This document shows, piece after piece, positions 45,358 through 54,213 of a stretch of 64,000 nucleotides of DNA (positions are counted from its first letter, which is position 1; every line of letters starts with the position of its first letter). A model generated the notes under the pieces. The model worked only from the letters and a program-made list of their open reading frames with translations, was not told where the DNA came from and ran no database searches. The DNA is from a bacterium (GTDB lineage: Bacteria; B130-G9). The DNA lies in the NCBI GenBank assembly GCA_035527515.1, contig DATLAJ010000132.1, positions 1-64,000 of the forward strand, read 5' to 3'. A program made the position numbers and the translations under genes.

Positions 45358-45628
45358 GTCACGAGGATACTAAATCACAGATTGAGCGGCAAGGGGCTGA
45401 CCCGTCCCGAAAAATCAGATTGACCTGGGCAGGAGACGGCCGTTTGGAGTGCGGCGGCTCGACGCCGCTTTCTTTGGTGGTGGCTTTGTACCACCTTCTG
45501 ACTGAGTGCCGGCCAACCACCATACGTGACAATTGCGCACATTGCGGCGACTTCTCAAACCCAGCGCCGCGTCAAGCCACGGTAAGCTAAAGCGGTGTCA
45601 AGCCACCGCAGTCCAAAGCACCCAGCGC
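45358..45628. repeat. Repeat block between GT-C gene and terminase cassette
   Basis: AATCAGATTGACC at about 45410 starts a segment resembling 9278-9325; palindromic GCGGCGGCTCGACGCCGC (45451-45468) and AGCGGTGTCAAGCCACCGCA (45591-45610) follow. No gene is supported. Confidence 0.65.
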
Positions 45629-46042
45629 CTACATAAAGTCGCCGTTCGTCCGGGCCAAGAGGCGCTTGAGGCGCTTGCGGGCGCGGGTGTGCCTCTGCTC
45701 GATGGCCTTCTCGGTCAGACCTGCCAGCTCGGCGATCTCACGGTTGGTGTAGCCTTCCATCTTCTTGACGAAGACGAAGCGCTGGCCAGAAGACAACAAC
45801 GCTAAGGTCTGCTCCAGCAGCATGCGCAGATCGGTCCGGTCAGTCGGTTTATAGCTTATGGCCTGAATTGCGTCGATCTGGAAGCGGTTCATCGCTACCG
45901 TCGATTTGGCCTCCAAACCGTGATAATCCATGGGATATGTCCGACGCTTCCGACTCTTGCCGCCACCATAAGACAGCTTTCTGACCTTGTCACACAACTC
46001 AGTACACGTATCGCGCTTTTCACACTCGCCGCATATCGTCAT
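45629..46042 (-). CDS. Sigma-70 region 4-like small protein with Cys-rich N-terminus (phage-type)
   Basis: A 137-residue protein with N-terminal Cys cluster CGECEKRDTCTELC (Cys4, 7, 13, 17), likely zinc-binding, and a C-terminal sigma region-4 helix-turn-helix (about residues 88-130; GYTNREIAELAGLTEKAIEQ then RHTRARKRLKRLL). No region 2 is present, so it is not a full sigma factor and may act as a transcription activator, as late-gene regulators in phages do. It overlaps the upstream small ORF by 4 bp and ends a compact four-gene minus-strand cassette containing a terminase. Confidence 0.65.
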   Translation of the reverse strand: MTICGECEKRDTCTELCDKVRKLSYGGGKSRKRRTYPMDYHGLEAKSTVAMNRFQIDAIQAISYKPTDRTDLRMLLEQTLALLSSGQRFVFVKKMEGYTNREIAELAGLTEKAIEQRHTRARKRLKRLLARTNGDFM

Positions 46043-46212
46043 CTCGACACATCCTCCTGCTGGGAAAGGTTCTGAAGAATCGGCGTGCCCTGGGCCAATT
46101 GAGCCCGTCTGGCCCTCTCGATCCGCCTCTTTAGAATCGATGCTGTCTCGTCGTAACCATATTTGTGGCAGAGCCTCATCAGACGCACTCGCCTCCTCGT
46201 CTTTCTGTCCAT
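46039..46212 (-). CDS. Small basic protein in the terminase cassette
   Basis: About 57 residues from ATG 46212, which has AAAGGAG five bases upstream (a GTG at 46257 directly after the terL stop is less likely). It begins MDRKTRRRVRLMRLCHKYGY and is rich in Arg/Lys, suggesting nucleic-acid binding. Its stop overlaps the start of the sigma-like gene by 4 bp. Family not recognised. Confidence 0.5.
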   Translation of the reverse strand: MDRKTRRRVRLMRLCHKYGYDETASILKRRIERARRAQLAQGTPILQNLSQQEDVSR

Positions 46213-46257
46213 TGTTTCTCCTTTCTCGCCTTTCCCTATCTCGCTCATCATCTCCAC

Positions 46258-48192
46258 TTATCCTTTCACGCCCGCATATCTGTGCTCCGGCAGAGCAACC
46301 CGCGCCGTCGTCAACGCCCTGTATATGACCGAGATGACGGCGTCCAGCATGTCCTTCGAGCTGGTCGGAGGGTGGTCGGGGATGCCGCTGTCCGTTACCT
46401 GAAGCGACTTGATCTCCGCCTCGAGAATCGGATGCGGATACAGCGACACCCAGCCCTTATACAGGGCAAACTCGCCCAGCTGCCAACACTCTCTGCTCTT
46501 GTCAGGAGAGAAGTAGTCAACTTGCAAGCCGCGCTTCGTGAGCAGCTGCGACAACAGCTCCCGGTTGAAGCCATCGATGCTCACCGAAAGCCGATAAAAC
46601 CCCGCGCCGTCGTGCGTCTCCCACGGCTCGAGGCGCCTCGCCGGCCTGAACTCGCCTCGGCCAGCTTTCAGAAACTGCACGAAATCGCACAGGTCCTCCG
46701 CATCGACCGGCCTTTGGTTCGCATATTGAAATCTCGTAACAAGGTCGAAAAAAACACGATAGAGAACGTGTCCCCCTTGCCCGACGGCCTGCTCCACGTG
46801 CCCCAGTGCGAACCCGCAGGCGTCGCCCTTGCCAGATTTGCCGCCGGTTGCGAAGTCGATGTGTGCGAAGTACTCCCGCTCGGGATGGCCGGAGAACTCG
46901 TTTGAGAGCCGCCGTTTCTGCATCAGCACTGATTCGGGAATATCCATCTCAGGCTCGCCGGGTGGGGATAGAAACGGCAGCGGCGGCTTTCGATCGCGGT
47001 CAATGCAGCATGTGATGCGCGCAAAATCGAAGAACGGCGACTCGGCGAGGTAGGGCTGCGCTCCGAAGTCTCTCGCCGTCATTATTGGGTTGTTCTTGAA
47101 GTCATCCTCGTAGTCGAGGATTGTCTCGTCGTCCTTCAGCTCCCACGATGGGGCCTGAACCGCGAGCCGCGAGCCATCGGTGCACGCACAGATGCCCATG
47201 TCGAACTCTGAAAGCCCAGCCCTCCTGATCGCGTCGGCCTCGGCCACCTTCGGCGCATGGCAAGGCGCCCGCAACGGAACTGAATCGACGTCTATCACGC
47301 TGCCCGCCTGTTTGATGCGCTCGATCTTACGGAACAGGAAATCGCCCCGGTGCTTCGGCGAGGAGATCAGGATGATCTTGTAATGGTTGGGGAATCTGGT
47401 CCTACAGCTGCCATAGAACGCGTTGTAGTTCTTCTCGGCAAGGCTGGTCGGGTAGCCGCTGTCAGAAAGCGAACTCAATCCCTTCGCCTCAGTGAAATAC
47501 GAGGCCTCGTCAATGATGCCCAAGATCGTGTTGGCGCCGAGCCACGCCTCGGCCCTGGAGTGGCCGCAGAGTATCTCGATGTTGTTGGGGAAGATGAATC
47601 TGTCGGCTAGCTTCTCAAAGCCGAATCGCTCGAACCAGCGGGCGGGATTCTTGCCGGCCTTGCCGGCGATCTTGATCTCGAGCTCCTTGAAGACGGAGCG
47701 CCTGGCCTGCTGGCTATCAGTAGCGAGGTTTATGATCTGGATACCAGAGCCGGGGGCGATGTTGGGCAGGGCGTGCTGAGGCGACGGCACGAGGCACGAG
47801 AGCGTATAGACCATTCGGCAGGCCATACATGCCGCAAAGAACGACTTGCCCGAATCCTTCCCTAGGCAGAGATATATCTCCCTGATCGCATCGTCGTCGG
47901 CAAGGACCAGAAGCTGCATCAGCCGCCGGTGCACATAGGGTCCGCCAGCGGCGTCAGTGAGGCCCAAGTAGTCGTTTGAGAGCAGAAACTCCTCCATGCC
48001 GCAGGGAGGGCGCTGATAGACTGGGTCCCAAAATATGCTCCGCTGGATGTCCATGAACTCAGCCTCGGCCCCCTCGATGAGTCCCCAAAGCGCCTTCGCC
48101 ATCCTCACCCTCGTCAGCGGGTTCATCGAACGAAAGCTCTGCTTGATGCTCTTCTCTTTGCTGTACTTTCTGGTCTGTCTCGCCTTGTTCAC
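46258..48192 (-). CDS. Phage-type terminase large subunit
   Basis: A 644-residue protein with the ATPase and nuclease halves of a DNA-packaging terminase. Walker A is GKDSGKS (111-117), Walker B ILGIIDEASYF (Asp228-Glu229), and the coupling motif ISSPKHRGDF (276-285). The RNase H-like nuclease carries Asp446 (HIDFATGG), Asp540 (SVSIDGFN) and Asp617 (KDMLDAVISVI). All catalytic residues are intact. It starts with GTG 48192 inside the upstream terS-like gene (134-bp overlap). No portal, capsid or tail gene lies in the window on either side, so the cassette is isolated. Confidence 0.85.
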   Translation of the reverse strand: MNKARQTRKYSKEKSIKQSFRSMNPLTRVRMAKALWGLIEGAEAEFMDIQRSIFWDPVYQRPPCGMEEFLLSNDYLGLTDAAGGPYVHRRLMQLLVLADDDAIREIYLCLGKDSGKSFFAACMACRMVYTLSCLVPSPQHALPNIAPGSGIQIINLATDSQQARRSVFKELEIKIAGKAGKNPARWFERFGFEKLADRFIFPNNIEILCGHSRAEAWLGANTILGIIDEASYFTEAKGLSSLSDSGYPTSLAEKNYNAFYGSCRTRFPNHYKIILISSPKHRGDFLFRKIERIKQAGSVIDVDSVPLRAPCHAPKVAEADAIRRAGLSEFDMGICACTDGSRLAVQAPSWELKDDETILDYEDDFKNNPIMTARDFGAQPYLAESPFFDFARITCCIDRDRKPPLPFLSPPGEPEMDIPESVLMQKRRLSNEFSGHPEREYFAHIDFATGGKSGKGDACGFALGHVEQAVGQGGHVLYRVFFDLVTRFQYANQRPVDAEDLCDFVQFLKAGRGEFRPARRLEPWETHDGAGFYRLSVSIDGFNRELLSQLLTKRGLQVDYFSPDKSRECWQLGEFALYKGWVSLYPHPILEAEIKSLQVTDSGIPDHPPTSSKDMLDAVISVIYRALTTARVALPEHRYAGVKG

Positions 48193-48562
48193 GTGATTTG
48201 CTACCTCTTGTGCCGGGTCGTTTGCCCACGGGAAGGTTCAGTTCTTTCAGAATTGATGCGATCGCACTTCTGTCGCGCCTCGACAGCGAGAGCGCCCAGA
48301 GGTCCTTGGCGACCTCCTTCGCAGCACTGTTTTGCCCGTGGCCGTCCTGCTCGATCTGCTTGACCTCCTTGGCGAATGCCTGAAGCGTCTTGATGTAAGT
48401 CGCTACCGTCTTCTCGGTCTCGGGCCTCAGCCGTCCGTTCTTCTCTTCTTTTGCTACGGCCGTCTTGAACCGCCGCTCAACCACCCTCAACAGCGTCTGC
48501 CACTTGGCCATCAAGCCGCTTTGACACTCGCGTCCTGCCTCCTCGTGCTCGCTAGAAGTCAT
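48059..48562 (-). CDS. Terminase small subunit-like protein
   Basis: A 167-residue, highly charged protein immediately upstream of and overlapping terL, in the position of a small subunit that recognises DNA for packaging. The N-terminal half is helical (RRFKTAVAKEEKNGRLRPET then EKTVATYIKTLQAFAKEVKQ), and the C-terminal half is disordered and acidic/basic. No helix-turn-helix is obvious, so assignment rests on context. GAGGT precedes ATG 48562 by five bases. Confidence 0.55.
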   Translation of the reverse strand: MTSSEHEEAGRECQSGLMAKWQTLLRVVERRFKTAVAKEEKNGRLRPETEKTVATYIKTLQAFAKEVKQIEQDGHGQNSAAKEVAKDLWALSLSRRDRSAIASILKELNLPVGKRPGTRGSKSREQGETDQKVQQREEHQAELSFDEPADEGEDGEGALGTHRGGRG

Positions 48563-48808
48563 TTAAACCTCGCTCGTTACTTGTTGATCGTTCGCCCTGA
48601 AACCTACTCACCAAAGTCCGTGAAATGATCGGGGAATCCCTGTTTTGTTGGCCGAGATTCTCGTTTTGTTGGGGCCGGGCAACGCGCACTTCAGCGCATC
48701 ATCAATGTCCCCAACTTGTGTACGCGGTTTCGCGGCTTGACCTCGACCAAAAGCGCCTGGCCGGAGTGCTTGATTCTGCGAGCGTTCGTATTAGTGTACC
48801 GATACATC
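48563..48808. other. Divergent region, terminase cassette / PIG-V-like gene
   Basis: The region between the cassette and the next gene has a near-direct repeat GTTTTGTTGG (about 48642 and 48664). The promoter of the cassette should be here; none is clear. Confidence 0.4.
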
Positions 48809-48949
48809 ATGACAAGAGCGCTCAAAGACTATTGGTTCTGGCTGGCGTGTTGCCTTTTTGTTGTGTGCACGTTCGTATTCTTGAACCCCTACTCGTTCGA
48901 CCCGTGTATCCCCAGATTGCTCTGCGGAGGAAAGGCTGTGAATGCTTGA
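48809..48949 (+). CDS. Possible 46-residue single-pass membrane peptide
   Basis: The frame from ATG 48809 reads MTRALKDYWFWLACCLFVVC with a strong hydrophobic helix, and its stop overlaps the next gene start by 8 bp, which suggests coupling. No good Shine-Dalgarno and no known family. Confidence 0.3.
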   Translation: MTRALKDYWFWLACCLFVVCTFVFLNPYSFDPCIPRLLCGGKAVNA

Positions 48950-51338
48950 TCGGTTCACAAACGCGATAACAAGCGAATGGGCTACCAGGCTGGCCCTCGC
49001 TCTTTCTTATGTTGTCATGGCGGTGTTGGCACTCAGCCTCGTCGCAGCGATTCTGCTCCACGGCTCTGCGAGCGAGAACGCCCTGATCGCCTATCTTACC
49101 CCGAGGTATTACCGACTCGTGTGGGGACTGTTCGCATCGGTCGTCACGGCGGCATTCCTGGCAACGAGGCTGGATGCTGCTCGCAGGAAAGAGAAGCCCT
49201 TCCACGCGATCGCGGCAGATTGGGTCCGAAGCGCCTGGTCTTGGCTGGCGTTGCGGTCCCCATTGTGCCTCAGACTACCGATTATTGCTTGCCTGATGGC
49301 TGCTTTTGCTTTCTTCATTCCGTCTCAGGAAAACGCAAGAATCACGTATGCCTCGCCGGATGTGCCGGCGCCAATCGCCGGCTCGCCGCAATTGATAGCC
49401 GAGTCTCGAGGCGCGGGTGTTAGCGGTTATTCTCGCTGGCGACTTGGGGATCAGGTCTTTTACGTAAGAAGCAGTGGCTTCGGTCTGGGAATCATTTCGC
49501 CTCAAACCGGACGAATCATCTGGCAAGGCTCGCTCACGCACGAGACCGCGGACGACGGTCTGATGTTCTCAGAGGTCCTTGCCGGCATTCCCGACGACAT
49601 CGTGACTGTCGTGGTCGCCCACGATTTCTCGTCAGCATTCCTTTCCAAGGAGTTTCATACTCTGCTGACCGAAATGGGATGCAGCATCGAGGAGAATCCC
49701 GTCTGGAACGGGGGGCACATTCTTATTTCGGCGCGAAGAGACGGTCGCTTCTCCCCGGTCGCGGAGCTATGGGGAAAGCACGCCGTTCTTGCGCTCGACC
49801 CCAACCCGGTCATGAGGCTCTACTTCCTGTTCAGAAGGGTCCTGCCGGAGATCAACACAATCGCCCTGATCGCCATTCTTGTGCTCCTGATGGCCGCCTT
49901 TGCTAGGGGCAACCACGACACAGAGTGGCCAAGAGCTTTCAGAATCGGCCTGATCGGTGGTCCCATTCTGGGCATCGCGGTTCTCTGGCTTCTGCATTCA
50001 AGAGCCTTTCTGATTGTCTCGGCGTCACTTGCGATCCTTGTGGGAACCTACCTGTGGTATCGTGACGCATTCCTCAATCGAAAGAAGCTAGCCTACAAGA
50101 TCATTGTTGCCGCAATCGCCCTTGTGGCCCTTTGCTATCCTGATTTCCTCGCAAGAAACTACGCGTTTGTCCGGCTCCTGACTTTGTCGGTCGCGCTGTA
50201 TCTGGCGTGGAAGGCCTATTCGCTACTCTTCGGTGGAAGCCGGCTCGTGAGCTATTCGCTATTCGTCTTCTTCGCAACCAGAATCCCACTCGCGCTCATC
50301 GCCTACATCAGCCGCCTTTATTTCCACGGTGCACCAAAATCGTTGCGAGAACTGCTGGTGCATTGGGACGCCGCCTTTTATGTTGATATCGCCCAAGCCG
50401 GATATGAGTTTTCACATCCAGGTGGGACACCGGCCTTTTATCCCCTATATCCCTTCCTGATCAGAGCGCTGCATATCCTCTTCGGCAATATGACCATTTC
50501 GGGGATTGTCGTCTCTAATCTGGCATTCCCGGTGGCATTGTGTCTCCTATACAACCTCGCCGCTAAAAAGTGGGGTGAAGACGTCGCAAGGAGGTCAGTC
50601 TTCTTGCTGGCAGTGGGGCCAGTCTCCTTCTTCTTCTCCGCGATCTACACCGAATCGATATTCTTGCTCTTCTGCCTGGCCTTCTTCTCATTGGCAGGCA
50701 GCCGAAAATGGCTTGCGGCAGGCATCTGCGGCATTCTGGCCTTGCTGACCAGATCCGTCGGAATCATCCTCGTGCCCGTCGGGCTCTGGGAATACGCCAA
50801 GCACATTCGCTTCAACCCAAGGAGACTGAGGCTGGACGTCGCCTACTTATTGATGATCCCATTGGGGCTAGTGTTGTTCGGCTTCGTCCAGTACGCCCAG
50901 ACAGGCGACATGTTCGCAAGTGTGTCGGCCCAGAGAGCATGGGAGAGATATCCGATGCAGAACCCTATTTCAGTGTTGATCAGAGACTGGAAGACCTTCG
51001 ATCTCAACATCTCCGTGCAATACTTCAACAAGCTGCAGGTTACCATAGCAGACGGCGCGTGCATCGTTGCTGCGTTCCTTGTTCTTATCTTAATTGTGCC
51101 AATAGGCCGTCAGCTCGGCATTCCGGCCGCGATATTCGTAAGCATGGGGGCGTTACTTCCCTTATCAACGGGAACTCCTAACTCCATGCTCAGATACGCT
51201 CACGTGCTATTCCCGATCTTCATTTGGCTTGGTATCAAGACTAGTAAAGAAAGAGTTTTCATGGCCCTGGCTGCCGCTTTCCTTATGATCTTGGTCTTTT
51301 TCACCATACTGCATTTCAATGGCATACTCATGACCTGA
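48942..51338 (+). CDS. PIG-V-like GT-C mannosyltransferase with an ILEI-like outer domain
   Basis: A 798-residue membrane protein. The N-terminus has two or three helices, then a soluble outer domain at about 150-285 (FYVRSSGFGLGIISPQTGRI, ETADDGLMFSEVLAGIPDD, VAHDFSSAFLSKEFHTLL), whose pattern G-G-x-G-[IV]-x-[IV]-x-P-x-TG-x-[IV] resembles the ILEI/FAM3 domain of POMGnT1. From residue 330 on, many helices follow with the PIG-V-type motifs HWDAAFYVDIAQAGY, PAFYPLYPFLIRAL and AIYTESIFLLFCLAFFSLA. The enzyme likely transfers mannose or a similar sugar from a polyprenyl carrier outside the membrane. Both assignments are by eye; the ILEI one is tentative. Confidence 0.7.
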   Translation: MLDRFTNAITSEWATRLALALSYVVMAVLALSLVAAILLHGSASENALIAYLTPRYYRLVWGLFASVVTAAFLATRLDAARRKEKPFHAIAADWVRSAWSWLALRSPLCLRLPIIACLMAAFAFFIPSQENARITYASPDVPAPIAGSPQLIAESRGAGVSGYSRWRLGDQVFYVRSSGFGLGIISPQTGRIIWQGSLTHETADDGLMFSEVLAGIPDDIVTVVVAHDFSSAFLSKEFHTLLTEMGCSIEENPVWNGGHILISARRDGRFSPVAELWGKHAVLALDPNPVMRLYFLFRRVLPEINTIALIAILVLLMAAFARGNHDTEWPRAFRIGLIGGPILGIAVLWLLHSRAFLIVSASLAILVGTYLWYRDAFLNRKKLAYKIIVAAIALVALCYPDFLARNYAFVRLLTLSVALYLAWKAYSLLFGGSRLVSYSLFVFFATRIPLALIAYISRLYFHGAPKSLRELLVHWDAAFYVDIAQAGYEFSHPGGTPAFYPLYPFLIRALHILFGNMTISGIVVSNLAFPVALCLLYNLAAKKWGEDVARRSVFLLAVGPVSFFFSAIYTESIFLLFCLAFFSLAGSRKWLAAGICGILALLTRSVGIILVPVGLWEYAKHIRFNPRRLRLDVAYLLMIPLGLVLFGFVQYAQTGDMFASVSAQRAWERYPMQNPISVLIRDWKTFDLNISVQYFNKLQVTIADGACIVAAFLVLILIVPIGRQLGIPAAIFVSMGALLPLSTGTPNSMLRYAHVLFPIFIWLGIKTSKERVFMALAAAFLMILVFFTILHFNGILMT

Positions 51339-51351
51339 CACGCCCCTCGCG

Positions 51352-53193
51352 CTATCCTAAGTCGCGAGGCACGTACTTCTCGAGCGATGGGCCAAGCGGC
51401 GCCTCTATGACGGCGATCTCATCATTATGATAAAGAAGCTTGAAGCCCATGTGCTTGAATAGATACGCCAACTGACCTTCATTGTGAGCATTCAGGGACA
51501 GGCGATGGACAATTATTAGCTTCAGGTTGAGCCGGCGCACTTCGCGCATCACAACACTAGGTGGAAGTTCCTCCAGGGTCTCAGCTGTCAGCTTCCCGTC
51601 CTGTGCCTGAACAATGGCATGCAAGAGCGGATTATGTGACAGCTTCTGAAAAACCCCTGGATTCATCCTTGATGCCACAGTCCCAATGACAGGTTTCCTA
51701 TGGACGGTCTGCGCTGTGAGCCAATGCGACAGCTGCCCATCATTCCTGCCATACCAGTTGAGCGCATCCCCCACTCCGAACGGCACATCCAATACCGCGA
51801 ACTCAACCGGCATTCGGCCGATGATGTCATAGAGTCTCCCGAAGCGCATTGGCATCGTCATGTATGGGGCATACGAATAGTCAACGAACAGGCAAAGCAC
51901 CAGGAGGCCGATCGCAATACTACGATGACGTCCTGAGAAACGGGTCAAGATATAACGAAGCCCAAGCGAGGCCAAGCAGACGAGCGCAAGCTGGTATAGA
52001 ATGACGAAGCGGGATGCGACCCGGATGAGATTCAAGATTGGGACGATCTTGAAAACGACTGTGGGAAGCGGAACAAAGACCCATTGGCCGAATACCGTTG
52101 CCCCCCCACGCCCCAGAATGTGCAGCCTATCTCCCAATGCAGCCACGGCAAATAGAAGCGCCAGAACAGCCCACAGCCACTTGGACCTCTCTCTAGCTGA
52201 ATACATCGCGATCACAGCAGCGATCAGACAGGTTGTTCCGGCAAAGGCCAGACCCTCAACACACCCTGAATGCAAATGCCCGTAGGCGGGCCACACTAGC
52301 CAACCATAGGTCATACTGAATTCGGGCGGGACAAAGAACGCGAGCAGGTCCACACCGCCAGTGAAGCTCATCCAGGTGGGTGGGGCGAAGGAAGCGCCTG
52401 ATATCAGCATTGACCGGAGCTGGATGACTAGGACGGGTGATGCAGCGCCGAGGGCGCATGCTGCGGTGACGACGGGACACCAGAGCAGACTGCGGAGGGT
52501 TCGACGTTCGAAGATGGCGGCGTTAATCCATAGGAGCACGAATAGGATGGCGGCAAAAAGAGTGTAGTACATAGAGACCCCTAGCTGAAGGCCGGCGAAG
52601 AGCCCAGCTAGAGCGGCCCACCGAAACTTGCCGCTTTTGAAGGCGCGCATTGAGAACATGACAACTAAGGGTAAGGGCCAAGAGCCAATCAGGTTGATGT
52701 GGCCGGTCGCGCGCACGAGCATATAGGGCGAGAAGCCGAACATCACCCCGGCGGCCACTGCCGCAATCCGATGGCCACACACATCGAACGCGAGCCTGTA
52801 GGCGGTGTACGCAGCCATGATGAGCGAGAAGAAGACGATGAAGTTGTAGGCGAAACGTATCCCGAACAGAACGTGAATCGGCAGAGCGATGATCTGATTG
52901 AGAGGACACAACGTGTGGAATGCAAGGTCCGCCCCGTATGGGTAGAGTTGTAGCGGGCAGAAGAACGGGCTCTGCTTGAGCTCTAAAATAGCGTAGCGGA
53001 ACCACCAGTAGTTCCAGAAATTCAGATTCACGTCGCCCCAGCTGCCGAAGATCTCCCGCGTCATTCGAGGCGCAACCGGCCAGGTTACGGCTATCGCAAA
53101 GGCTGCCAGGAAGAGAATTATCAGCAGCTCGCGGCGCAGTCGGGGCCATCGAGGCCCTACCGGATGAGCTGTGTTTGGTGTCGCCTGTTCCAT
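51352..53193 (-). CDS. GT-C-type polytopic membrane glycosyltransferase (unclassified)
   Basis: About 613 residues from ATG 53193 (GGAG upstream); a TTG at 53205 is possible but less likely. It has about 11-13 membrane helices, a first outer loop with GSWGDVNLNFWNYWWFRYAI, then YPYGADLAFHTLCPLNQIIA, a pattern of bacterial YfhO-like/GT-C proteins, and a soluble C-terminal domain. The donor is likely a polyprenyl-linked sugar. It converges on the PIG-V-like gene with 13 bp between stops. Confidence 0.65.
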   Translation of the reverse strand: MEQATPNTAHPVGPRWPRLRRELLIILFLAAFAIAVTWPVAPRMTREIFGSWGDVNLNFWNYWWFRYAILELKQSPFFCPLQLYPYGADLAFHTLCPLNQIIALPIHVLFGIRFAYNFIVFFSLIMAAYTAYRLAFDVCGHRIAAVAAGVMFGFSPYMLVRATGHINLIGSWPLPLVVMFSMRAFKSGKFRWAALAGLFAGLQLGVSMYYTLFAAILFVLLWINAAIFERRTLRSLLWCPVVTAACALGAASPVLVIQLRSMLISGASFAPPTWMSFTGGVDLLAFFVPPEFSMTYGWLVWPAYGHLHSGCVEGLAFAGTTCLIAAVIAMYSARERSKWLWAVLALLFAVAALGDRLHILGRGGATVFGQWVFVPLPTVVFKIVPILNLIRVASRFVILYQLALVCLASLGLRYILTRFSGRHRSIAIGLLVLCLFVDYSYAPYMTMPMRFGRLYDIIGRMPVEFAVLDVPFGVGDALNWYGRNDGQLSHWLTAQTVHRKPVIGTVASRMNPGVFQKLSHNPLLHAIVQAQDGKLTAETLEELPPSVVMREVRRLNLKLIIVHRLSLNAHNEGQLAYLFKHMGFKLLYHNDEIAVIEAPLGPSLEKYVPRDLG

Positions 53194-53350
53194 TTGTTGC
53201 TCCAAGCTACAAGTTTCATTCTCGTGACGTGAATCTACGCCCTGGTTTCACGAAACGAAAGGCGGCGGGCTTATGTTGATCTTATGATGGCGCCGACGCA
53301 GAATGACAATGAGAAGCACTTGTGGGAAATGGGATTGAGGTAGGAACAAG

Positions 53351-54187
53351 ATGGCGACATGGAAAGGGAAGGCAATAGGAGCAGGCCTCGGCTGGTTCCT
53401 GATGGGTCCGCTTGGGGCGATCATTGGCGCCGTAATCGGGCACGGATACGATGAGAAGGCCAATAGGAGGGCGGCGCTTGAAGGCCACGGGGGTCCGGGC
53501 TCTGACCCGTGGGCCGGACAGACACACGCCTACCAACAGGCACAGCGAGCCAGGCCGCGGCAGACATACGATCGTGTCCGCGACCTCTCAAATGACGACA
53601 GGCAGCTTATCTTCGTGACGAATCTGGCGACGCTGCTGGTCTCGGTCGCGATGGCAGACGGCGTGTTTAGGCCCGAGGAGGAGCGCTCGATCCTCTCCTT
53701 CTTTAAGCGCAACGGCTTTGCAGGCGGCGATCTGGACCTCATAAAGCGCATCGTGAAGGAGGTTGCTCGACAGAAGCCGGACCTGGCCGCCGTGTGCAGT
53801 GAGTTCAGCCGTATCGCCAAGCGACAGGACCGTCTGCTGCTGCTCAGGACGCTCTACATGGTTGCGATGTCTGACCGCGAGTTCCATCCCGAGGAGAGGC
53901 GCGTCATCGACGCGATAGCAAAGCATCTCAGCATTTCCGAGAGCGAGAAGCGGTCGATAGCGTCCGAGTTCGTCTCGGACGAGGACCGTTATTATCAGGT
54001 GCTCGGTCTGTCCGAAGGCGCGACTGATGAGGAGATCAAGAAGGCCTATCACGAGCAGGCGGGGAAGTACCACCCGGACCGTGTTTCGCACCTCGGCAAG
54101 GAGTTCATTCAGCTTGCCAACCAGCGGTTCCAGGCGATCAACGAGGCGTATCATGCACTGCGGGACGCACGCCGACATGACGACTGA
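53351..54187 (+). CDS. TerB- and DnaJ-domain protein (DjlA-like co-chaperone)
   Basis: A 278-residue protein in three parts: a Gly-rich hydrophobic hairpin (residues 10-32, AGLGWFLMGPLGAIIGAVIG) that likely anchors it, a TerB-like helical domain at 85-205 (VAMADGVFRPEEERSILSFF, SDREFHPEERRVIDAIAKHL), and a C-terminal J domain at 212-272 with the HPD triplet at 241-243 (YHPDR). DjlA-type proteins act as DnaK co-chaperones at the membrane. 27 bp downstream a GT4 gene starts on the same strand, probably in one transcript. Confidence 0.85.
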   Translation: MATWKGKAIGAGLGWFLMGPLGAIIGAVIGHGYDEKANRRAALEGHGGPGSDPWAGQTHAYQQAQRARPRQTYDRVRDLSNDDRQLIFVTNLATLLVSVAMADGVFRPEEERSILSFFKRNGFAGGDLDLIKRIVKEVARQKPDLAAVCSEFSRIAKRQDRLLLLRTLYMVAMSDREFHPEERRVIDAIAKHLSISESEKRSIASEFVSDEDRYYQVLGLSEGATDEEIKKAYHEQAGKYHPDRVSHLGKEFIQLANQRFQAINEAYHALRDARRHDD

Positions 54188-54213
54188 GACGGTCTCGAAG
54201 TCACAGAAGTCCG

